DNA of 64,000 nucleotides from Acidocella sp. (lineage in GTDB: Bacteria > Pseudomonadota > Alphaproteobacteria > Acetobacterales > Acetobacteraceae). Under the pieces are notes generated by a model that worked only from the letters and a program-made list of their open reading frames with translations, had not been told where the DNA came from and did not search any database. Where the stretch lies: assembly GCA_027308685.1 (NCBI GenBank), contig DAIDEE010000006.1:124001-188000 (forward strand), written 5' to 3'. This document shows positions 58,212-64,000 of this stretch, piece by piece. Each line of letters starts with the position of its first letter. The first letter of the stretch is position 1. The position numbers and the translations under genes were made by a program.

Positions 58212-58792
58212 GACGATGTCCTATTGTTATACAGCCTTGCCGCCAAACGCCCTGTAACAATCAACATACCGCAAAAAACCCCCAAACCAGCCCAGCGCCA
58301 GGCGCCGAGATAAACCATCATGAAGAGCCCCAGCTTCATACTGATAAAGAACAGTCCGGACGTCCAAATCAAGGTTGCGCCGATGGCGGCTGTTGTGAAC
58401 TTTTGTAACGGCGCGTGCAAAAACCCCATAGTTGTATAGGTGGGTAGTCGTAAGCCCGGAATAAAGCGACTTACTAAAACAATAGGAATGACGCGCTGAC
58501 TCACCCATTCGCGTCCCAGATCCTGCCGCCGTGCGGGTACCAGGCGCTGCGCCCAACGATGATGTGCCGAGAGCCTTCCCAGCCCATACAACCCAAGGTC
58601 TCCCAATACGATACCAGCATACAGAGCCCCCAGCGCCAGGGGTAATGAGAGAAAACCGGTAGCCACCTGCATGGCGGCCAGCAACGTGGCAGCATCTTCC
58701 AGGATAAAGGTACCGCCAATGATAATCGCTGCCTGCATCGGCTTACTGCCGGCCGCGGCGATCAGATAGCTGGTGAATTCTGAGGTTATCAT
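58208..58792 (-). CDS. DedA/SNARE-associated-type membrane protein
   Basis: 194 residues with about four to five TM helices. The family pattern is FILEDAATLLAAMQVATGFLSLPLALGALYAGIVLGDLGLYGLGRL (with the conserved acidic and Gly pattern), then VSRFIPGLRLPTYTTMGFLHAPLQKFTTAAIGATLIWTS, where the R-x-PG-x-R segment is characteristic. DedA proteins recycle lipid carriers such as undecaprenyl phosphate or flip phospholipids (DedA/PopT-type work). Its stop overlaps the ATP-grasp gene start by ATGA. A D,D-carboxypeptidase gene ends 50 bases upstream on the other side. Confidence 0.9.
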   Translation of the reverse strand: MITSEFTSYLIAAAGSKPMQAAIIIGGTFILEDAATLLAAMQVATGFLSLPLALGALYAGIVLGDLGLYGLGRLSAHHRWAQRLVPARRQDLGREWVSQRVIPIVLVSRFIPGLRLPTYTTMGFLHAPLQKFTTAAIGATLIWTSGLFFISMKLGLFMMVYLGAWRWAGLGVFCGMLIVTGRLAARLYNNRTSS

Positions 58793-58843
58793 GGTGCCGT
58801 CACATACGGGTGCGGCGGATAAAAGCCAAACCGGCGGGGCTTA

Positions 58844-60199
58844 TTAGCCCTCCGAGAGGCTGCGTGAGGCCAAATGGTCCGTTTGCGGCGGAATGATGAA
58901 GCACGAGGCGCCGTGCGCCGAAAGTTGCGAGCAGGTGGCGTGCGCAGCATCATGCGAGAGACCAGCGACCTGGGCTGTCCACATTATTTTGCCATGAACT
59001 TCCAACCGGGCCACCCGGGCGATCCCCTCGCCACGCATCCGCCGTACGGCATTTGCTTGCGCACGGGCACTGCTAAATAGCTTGAAGCTGCCAACCTGAG
59101 CGGTCCAACCAGACGTAACATTATGGGGCTTCGGACGGTTCGCGGCCACCTCAACCGGTTTGGCATGCGGTTTGGTCTTGGTCACAGGAACGTCCACCGG
59201 GCGAGTCGTCGCCGCATCTGCTGAAGAGATCAGGGATGGACCGTTTTGTTTGATCGGCTGAACGACCGTCGGCAGATTGCTGGCCATCATCGTGGCGGTG
59301 GCGCTGGGGGCTTCAAAACCATTGTCCAGCATGGCGGTCATTTGCTGGTAGGTGGCGCCCCACGAGGGCTCGTGCAATTCAACCCCAATCAGCACGCGGC
59401 CATCACGCATGGCGCTGGTGATCAGGTTGTGGCGGGCCAGGGTGGTGTACCCGGTTTTCATGCCGGTGGCCCCCGGGTAGGTTTTTAACATATTGTTATT
59501 GCTATAAATTGTATGTCCGTCAAGGTCGAATTTCTGAACTTCAAAAAACGGCTGGTCCTGCGGGAATGTCATCACAATGTCGCGTGCCAGAATAGCAAGG
59601 TCGCGGGCGGTGGAAACTTGGTTTGGGTTGGGCAGCCCGGAGGCGTTGTAAAATCGCGTCTGTTCCATGCCCAGCGCATGGGCTCGTTGGGTCATCAGTT
59701 CAGCGCAATGCTCTTCCGATCCACCGCCGAGATATTCACCAAGTGCAGTGGCAGCATCGTTGGCTGACATCGTTGTCATCGATAAAATCGCCTGGCGGAC
59801 CGTAATGGTGGACCCTGGTGCGAGGCCGAGTTTCACGGGTTGCACGCTGGCGGCATGCTCGGAGATCGGGATTCGCGTGTCGAGCGTGATCTGCCCGTCG
59901 CGTAGGGCTTCAAACGCCAGGTCAAGGGTCATCAGCTTGGTCAGGCTGGCGGGGTAGCGTGGCGTATCTGCGCCGGATGCTGCCAGCACATGCCCGGTGC
60001 TGGCGTCAATTAAAATGGCGCTGACGCCAGAGGCTGTGGGGCCAAAACCACTATCGGCCGGAGCCGGGGCGATATGCCGCGTTTTGTCGGAGCGCGCTTG
60101 CGCCGAAGGGGCTGTTAGTAAACTGGCAGCGACCAAACATGAACTGAGCGCAGCAATGGTTACAATAGAAGATTTCACGTATTGTTTTGCCCGTAACAT
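58844..60199 (-). CDS. D-alanyl-D-alanine carboxypeptidase with SPOR domain
   Basis: 451 residues from the ATG at 60199, with a GGACAGA-like site upstream. A signal peptide ends near APSAQA (residue 35). The penicillin-binding peptidase S11 core has SLTK (85-88, nucleophile Ser85), SAN (145-147) and KTG (248-250). A Pro/Lys/Ala-rich linker follows, then a C-terminal SPOR domain (about 375-445: SGWTAQVGSFKLFSSARAQANAVRRM) that binds denuded peptidoglycan at the septum. It trims the terminal D-Ala of peptidoglycan stem peptides. It precedes dedA on the same strand, separated by 51 bases. Confidence 0.95.
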   Translation of the reverse strand: MLRAKQYVKSSIVTIAALSSCLVAASLLTAPSAQARSDKTRHIAPAPADSGFGPTASGVSAILIDASTGHVLAASGADTPRYPASLTKLMTLDLAFEALRDGQITLDTRIPISEHAASVQPVKLGLAPGSTITVRQAILSMTTMSANDAATALGEYLGGGSEEHCAELMTQRAHALGMEQTRFYNASGLPNPNQVSTARDLAILARDIVMTFPQDQPFFEVQKFDLDGHTIYSNNNMLKTYPGATGMKTGYTTLARHNLITSAMRDGRVLIGVELHEPSWGATYQQMTAMLDNGFEAPSATATMMASNLPTVVQPIKQNGPSLISSADAATTRPVDVPVTKTKPHAKPVEVAANRPKPHNVTSGWTAQVGSFKLFSSARAQANAVRRMRGEGIARVARLEVHGKIMWTAQVAGLSHDAAHATCSQLSAHGASCFIIPPQTDHLASRSLSEG

Positions 60200-60489
60200 G
60201 ATGCTCTGTCCAACAAATTTATGAATTGCATTACACAGTGACGCCGTCATCTGTCCAGCCAAAATAACCAAAAGTCGTAAAAAGCCAAAGGCTTAGCGAG
60301 CACTTCCTCAGATAAAATTCAGTAATCAGGTTGGTTGTATTTTTTTGTGCGACGCAACAATTTTTCTTGACCTGTTGATTTCATTCAACTATACCAGATT
60401 TGCTGCACTGCGGTAAGTACCGTATTCGCTCGACGTGTTGGGGCTGGTGCAGAGGTTTTAATCATGTCCTAACCAGGAGTTTGACTATT
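60200..60489. other. Divergent AT-rich intergenic region
   Basis: 290 bases between the carboxypeptidase start and the phasin start. It contains a clear phasin promoter (60367-60395) and a TGC/GC-rich stretch around it: TTGTGCGACGCAACAA near 60344-60359, and TTGCTGCACTGCGG near 60400-60413. The upstream half is AT-rich and would also hold the promoter for the divergent carboxypeptidase. No gene is visible. Confidence 0.6.
60367..60395 (+). promoter_or_regulatory. Sigma70-like promoter of the phasin gene
   Basis: -35 TTGACC (60367-60372), a 17-base spacer and -10 TATACC (60390-60395). Transcription would start near 60402, giving a leader of nearly 90 bases before the ATG at 60490. It is the cleanest promoter seen in the window. 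The downstream TGC-rich segment may be a site for a PhaR-type repressor, but this is inference. Confidence 0.65.
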
Positions 60490-61026
60490 ATGAGCACCAC
60501 CAAGTCCAAAGCCACTGCCGCTGTTGTTGATTCCACTGCCGAGACCGTTAACGAAACCGCTGCCGCCGCTGCCAAGGGTTTTGATAAAACCCTGACCGCG
60601 ATGAAGGATGGTATGGAAAAGGCTTCCAAAGGCTTTGAATCCCAGCAGGTTAAAATGAAGGAAAGCGTTGAAAAAGCCATGAAAACAGCTGAAGAAATGG
60701 TTGCGTTTAGCCAGGGTAACGTTGAAGCCTTCATGAAGGCTTCGCAGATTTTCACGACCGGCTTGCAGGACCTTTCCAAGCACCTGACCGCCCAGAGCAA
60801 GGCTGCTTTTGAAGAATCCACTTCCTTCACCAAAACCCTTATGGGCGTGAAGTCTGTCAAGGAAGCTGTCGACCTGCAGTCCGGCTTTGCCAAGGCTTCG
60901 CTCGAGAAGGCTGTCGCTGAGACCAGCAAGATTACCGACGCTTCCGTGAAGCTGGCCGAACAGGCCGTTGCGCCGCTGACCGCTCGTCTGACCTTGGCTG
61001 TCGAAAAGTTCGGCAAGACCCACTAA
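60490..61026 (+). CDS. Phasin family protein (PHA granule-associated)
   Basis: 178 residues from the ATG at 60490, chosen for its AGGAG and because the phasin domain follows. It is Ala/Lys-rich and almost entirely helical: AAAAAKGFDKTLTAMKDGMEKASKGFESQQVKMKESVEKAMKTAEEM, then FSQGNVEAFMKASQIFTTGLQDLSKHLTAQSKAAFEESTSFTKTLMGVKSVKEAVDLQSGFAKASLEKAV, the Phasin_2 pattern. Such proteins coat polyhydroxyalkanoate granules or act as general membrane-active coats. Strong RBS, strong promoter and strong terminator predict high expression as a single gene. Confidence 0.9.
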   Translation: MSTTKSKATAAVVDSTAETVNETAAAAAKGFDKTLTAMKDGMEKASKGFESQQVKMKESVEKAMKTAEEMVAFSQGNVEAFMKASQIFTTGLQDLSKHLTAQSKAAFEESTSFTKTLMGVKSVKEAVDLQSGFAKASLEKAVAETSKITDASVKLAEQAVAPLTARLTLAVEKFGKTH

Positions 61027-61050
61027 TTCGTTAAATCTTAACGGATAACA

Positions 61051-61081
61051 AAGGCTCGAACCGCAAGGTTCGGGCCTTTTT
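61051..61081 (+). terminator. Rho-independent terminator of the phasin gene
   Basis: A 12-pair stem AAGGCTCGAACC / GGTTCGGGCCTT (one G-T wobble) closed by loop GCAA and followed by a T run (TTT at 61079-61081). It ends the phasin transcript 25 bases after the stop codon. Confidence 0.92.
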
Positions 61082-61210
61082 GTTTGTGTGCGGTAATTTT
61101 TTTGTAAACCTCCGCCTCTCTCCCTTTCACAGGTGGCCGGCGGTTCGATATGATAGTGACTTGCTGTCTGAGGGGTCCCCCCTTGCATTGCCTGAAATAA
61201 GAGACAGGAT

Positions 61211-61546
61211 ATGGGTATGAGTGACAATGATAAGCGCAAAGGCTCCGACAGTCCGGTTACCGGCGTGGTGGTCAAACCGCGTCCGAAAACGCGCAAACCC
61301 ACCATGTACAAGGTTTTAATGCTTAACGACGACTACACGCCGATGGAGTTCGTTGTGCATGTGCTCGAGCGGTTTTTCCAGAAGTCGCGCGACCAAGCGA
61401 CACAGATCATGCTGCATGTGCACCGCCGTGGAGTCGGGGTGTGCGGCGTTTACACTTATGAAGTGGCCGAAACCAAGGTGACCCAGGTGATGGACCTGGC
61501 CCGCCAGAACCAGCATCCTCTGCAATGCACCATTGAAAAAGAATGA
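61211..61546 (+). CDS. clpS: ATP-dependent Clp protease adaptor ClpS
   Basis: 111 residues. A disordered N-terminal tail of about 30 residues is followed by the ClpS core: [62 protein letters not shown]. The [10 protein letters not shown] loop is the N-end-rule pocket, and HVHRRG is standard. ClpS hands N-degron substrates to ClpAP. The start at 61211 is accepted; an ATG at 61217 is an alternative. It precedes clpA by 204 bases. Confidence 0.96.
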   Translation: MGMSDNDKRKGSDSPVTGVVVKPRPKTRKPTMYKVLMLNDDYTPMEFVVHVLERFFQKSRDQATQIMLHVHRRGVGVCGVYTYEVAETKVTQVMDLARQNQHPLQCTIEKE

Positions 61547-61750
61547 CGTGAAGGTGACCCTGACAAGATCGTTCAGCATCACCACTTATTTTTATTGCGG
61601 CGCTATGACAGCACTCTATAGTCTGAACTTGCGGCGGGACATTGAGGTTGGCTTCATATTTGTCGCATAAACTTGGCCGGGCTGGGCAGGCCATTTTGAC
61701 GCCCGGGGATTAGAGCGCCGTGGTTCGGCGTGAAGGAACGGTTTAGATCC

Positions 61751-64000
61751 ATGCTTTCCAGGAATCTTGAACAAACATTACATCGTGCTCTGACGCTGGC
61801 GGCTGACCGCAAGCATGAATACGCAACCCTGGAACATTTGCTGCTTGGCCTTATCGATGATGCCGATGCCATCACCGTGCTGCGTGCCTGTGGCGTCGAT
61901 ATCGATAAAATTAAAAAGGATCTCACTGAGTTTCTCGATAAGGACCTGGCAGGTTTGGCAACCGACCGCTCCGGCGACCCAAAACCCACCGCAGGCTTCC
62001 AGCGCGTGGTGCAACGTGCTGCCATCCATGTGCAGTCGTCGGGCCGCGATGAAGTGACCGGCGCCAATGTGCTGGTGGCATTGTTCAGCGAGCGGGAAAG
62101 CCACGCGGTATATTTTCTGCAACTGCAGGATATGACCCGTCTGGATGCGGTGAATTTCATTTCGCACGGCATCGCCAAATCGCCGGGTAAATCTGCTCCG
62201 CGCACGCCTAGCGGGTCGGCTGACCAACCGGAAGCCGAACGCGAGGAAAAAACTGCCAAGCGTGGCCAGGATGCGCTTTCAACCTATTGTGTGAATTTGA
62301 ACAAAAAGGCGACCGCCGGAAAGATCGACCCGCTGATCGGGCGCGAGCACGAGATAGAGCGTACCATCCAAATTCTCTGCCGCCGCACCAAGAACAACCC
62401 GCTCTATGTCGGTGATCCCGGGGTCGGCAAAACCGCCATTGCTGAGGGTCTGGCAAAACGTATTGTCGATGGCGATGTGCCGGAAGTACTGGCCAAATGC
62501 ACCATCTATGCGCTCGATATGGGCGCCTTGTTGGCCGGCACGCGTTACCGTGGTGACTTTGAGGAGCGCTTGAAAGCGGTTGTCACCGAGATGGAAAATT
62601 CACCCGGGGCTATTTTGTTCATCGATGAAATCCATACTGTTATCGGGGCGGGCGCTACCTCCGGCGGCGCGATGGATGCTTCCAATTTGCTCAAGCCTGC
62701 CTTGGCGCAAGGTACACTTCGTTGCATCGGCTCCACCACCTATAAGGAGTTCCGCAATTACTTCGAGAAGGACCGTGCTCTGGTGCGGCGATTCCAGAAA
62801 ATTGATGTGAACGAGCCATCAGTGGAAGATGCCGTGAAAATCTTGCGTGGCCTTAAAACTGCCTACGAAAAACACCATAAGGTTCGTTACACCGACGATG
62901 CGATCAGGGGTGCGGTGGAACTGGCTGCCAAATACATCAACGACCGCAAGCTGCCGGATAAAGCCATCGACGTGATCGATGAAGCCGGAGCCGCCCGGAT
63001 GCTGCAACCTGAGGGCAAGCGGCGTAAAACCGTGACGCTGAAGGACATCGAGGAGATGGTCTCCAAAATTGCTCGCATTCCGCCCAAATCGGTCTCGGCT
63101 GACGATAAGGAAGTGCTGCGGACCCTGGAGCGCGATTTGAAATCGATGGTGTTCGGCCAGAACGCCGCCATCGAGGCGCTCTCGGCTGCGATCAAACTTT
63201 CGCGCGCTGGCTTGCGGGATTCCGAAAAGCCGATCGGCAATTACCTGTTCTCCGGCCCCACCGGCGTCGGTAAAACCGAAGTGGCGCGGCAGTTGTCTTC
63301 GACTCTCGGCATCGAACTGGTTCGCTTCGATATGAGCGAATATATGGAGCGTCATTCGGTCTCACGCCTGATTGGTGCCCCACCTGGTTATGTAGGGTTC
63401 GACCAGGGCGGTATGCTGACCGACGCCATCGACCAGCACCCGCATTGCGTACTGCTGCTTGACGAGATCGAGAAAGCGCATCCGGATTTGTTCAATATCC
63501 TGCTGCAAATTATGGATCACGGGAAGCTCACCGATCATAACGGCAAAAAGATCGATTTCCGCAATGTCATTCTCATCATGACCACCAACGCCGGTGCGGC
63601 TGACATGGCGAAAGCCGGAATCGGGTTCGGCCGCGAGGTGCGGGTGGGCGAGGATGAAGAGGCAATTAAGCGGATGTTCACACCGGAATTCCGCAACCGT
63701 CTTGATGCGGTGATTCCGTTCGCCGCCCTCACGCCTGAAATCGTTGGCCGTGTGGTCGAGAAATTCATCATGCAGCTTGAGGCGCAACTGGCTGACCGTA
63801 ATGTTACGATCGAGCTATCCTCGGCAGCCAAGGAATATCTGGCCGAACGCGGGTACGAACCACTTTATGGTGCCCGCCCGCTGGCCCGCGTCATCCAGGA
63901 ACTCATCAAAAAGCCGCTCGCCGAAGAATTATTATTCGGCAAGCTGGTCAAAGGTGGCGCGGTCAAAGTCACGCTCAAGGATGGCAAATTGGCTTTCGAC
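61751..64000 (+). CDS. clpA: ATP-dependent Clp protease ATP-binding subunit ClpA (3' end cut)
   Basis: 750 codons lie in the window and the frame stays open at the right edge. [37 protein letters not shown] is the N-domain. The first AAA module has Walker A GDPGVGKT near residue 225 and Walker [13 protein letters not shown]. The second has GPTGVGKTE near residue 505, then the [11 protein letters not shown] stretch. The end reads [27 protein letters not shown], so only a short tail is missing. ClpA unfolds proteins for ClpP, with ClpS upstream as adaptor. Confidence 0.97.
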   Translation, partial: MLSRNLEQTLHRALTLAADRKHEYATLEHLLLGLIDDADAITVLRACGVDIDKIKKDLTEFLDKDLAGLATDRSGDPKPTAGFQRVVQRAAIHVQSSGRDEVTGANVLVALFSERESHAVYFLQLQDMTRLDAVNFISHGIAKSPGKSAPRTPSGSADQPEAEREEKTAKRGQDALSTYCVNLNKKATAGKIDPLIGREHEIERTIQILCRRTKNNPLYVGDPGVGKTAIAEGLAKRIVDGDVPEVLAKCTIYALDMGALLAGTRYRGDFEERLKAVVTEMENSPGAILFIDEIHTVIGAGATSGGAMDASNLLKPALAQGTLRCIGSTTYKEFRNYFEKDRALVRRFQKIDVNEPSVEDAVKILRGLKTAYEKHHKVRYTDDAIRGAVELAAKYINDRKLPDKAIDVIDEAGAARMLQPEGKRRKTVTLKDIEEMVSKIARIPPKSVSADDKEVLRTLERDLKSMVFGQNAAIEALSAAIKLSRAGLRDSEKPIGNYLFSGPTGVGKTEVARQLSSTLGIELVRFDMSEYMERHSVSRLIGAPPGYVGFDQGGMLTDAIDQHPHCVLLLDEIEKAHPDLFNILLQIMDHGKLTDHNGKKIDFRNVILIMTTNAGAADMAKAGIGFGREVRVGEDEEAIKRMFTPEFRNRLDAVIPFAALTPEIVGRVVEKFIMQLEAQLADRNVTIELSSAAKEYLAERGYEPLYGARPLARVIQELIKKPLAEELLFGKLVKGGAVKVTLKDGKLAFD

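Overview
The window looks like a chromosomal segment of an alphaproteobacterium, most likely Acetobacteraceae (acetic acid bacteria and acidophilic relatives such as Acidocella or Acidiphilium). This is inferred from gene content and protein flavour: a hopanoid-type HpnN transporter, a FYDLN_acid (TIGR02300-type) protein, a CP4-like class II EPSP synthase, the F1-ATPase genes without F0 genes beside them, the pal-cpoB-tilS-ftsH order and a PHA phasin. GC is about 58-60% by eye. Almost all of it is housekeeping DNA. I see no prophage, integrated element, complete insertion sequence or CRISPR array.

Layout. 1-5.1 kb: 5' end of rpe, rsmB, a tRNA-Ala(CGC) almost touching the rsmB start, yggT, hpnN, a small ribbon-helix-helix gene and a TM2/zinc-ribbon membrane protein. 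5.2-8.7 kb: pheST on the minus strand. 9.0-13.8 kb: pal, cpoB, tilS, ftsH, without tolQRAB beside them. 13.8-17.6 kb: an acyl-CoA ligase and an acyl-CoA dehydrogenase, with palindromic repeats in both flanking convergent gaps. 17.7-30.7 kb: Gfo/Idh/MocA oxidoreductase, secDF, a divergent EAL protein, the FYDLN protein, aroA-cmk, nitroreductase, ftsK, a Bcr/CflA efflux pump coupled to a gamma-Glu-GABA-type hydrolase, and a Q/G-rich unknown. 30.7-33.9 kb: a lower-GC methyltransferase, an NRDE protein and purB on the minus strand.

34.0-38.0 kb is an overlapping operon: a TerC/YjbE-type membrane protein, a STAS-MlaE fusion, MlaF, MlaD and a PqiC-type lipoprotein. This is an MCE lipid transporter that lacks a local mlaC. 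Facing it at 38.0-42.5 kb is a five-gene overlapping minus-strand operon: a binding protein, a fused permease and an ATPase of the ferric-iron/AEP type, followed by a COG4280-like membrane protein with two ExxE motifs resembling FTR1 iron permeases, and a 55-residue two-helix membrane protein. I consider this the best candidate for an undescribed system.

42.7-48.2 kb: SDR, yicC-gmk, a periplasmic GlcG/HbpS-type protein, a DUF1348 protein joined to a 14-TM-type efflux pump, and a DUF2889 protein. 48.3-53.2 kb: atpHAGDC. 53.5-57.1 kb: priA facing away from a transaldolase-family gene that overlaps a xerC-type recombinase. 57.1-60.2 kb: ATP-grasp and DedA genes overlapping each other, then a D,D-carboxypeptidase with a SPOR domain. 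60.3-64.0 kb: a phasin with a clear promoter and terminator, clpS, and clpA, which runs off the right edge.

Functionally, much of the window concerns the cell envelope (HpnN, Pal/CpoB, SecDF, Mla, DedA, carboxypeptidase) and protein quality control (FtsH, ClpAS). Several gene pairs overlap by 1-10 bases, and TTG starts appear to serve tilS, gmk and xerC.
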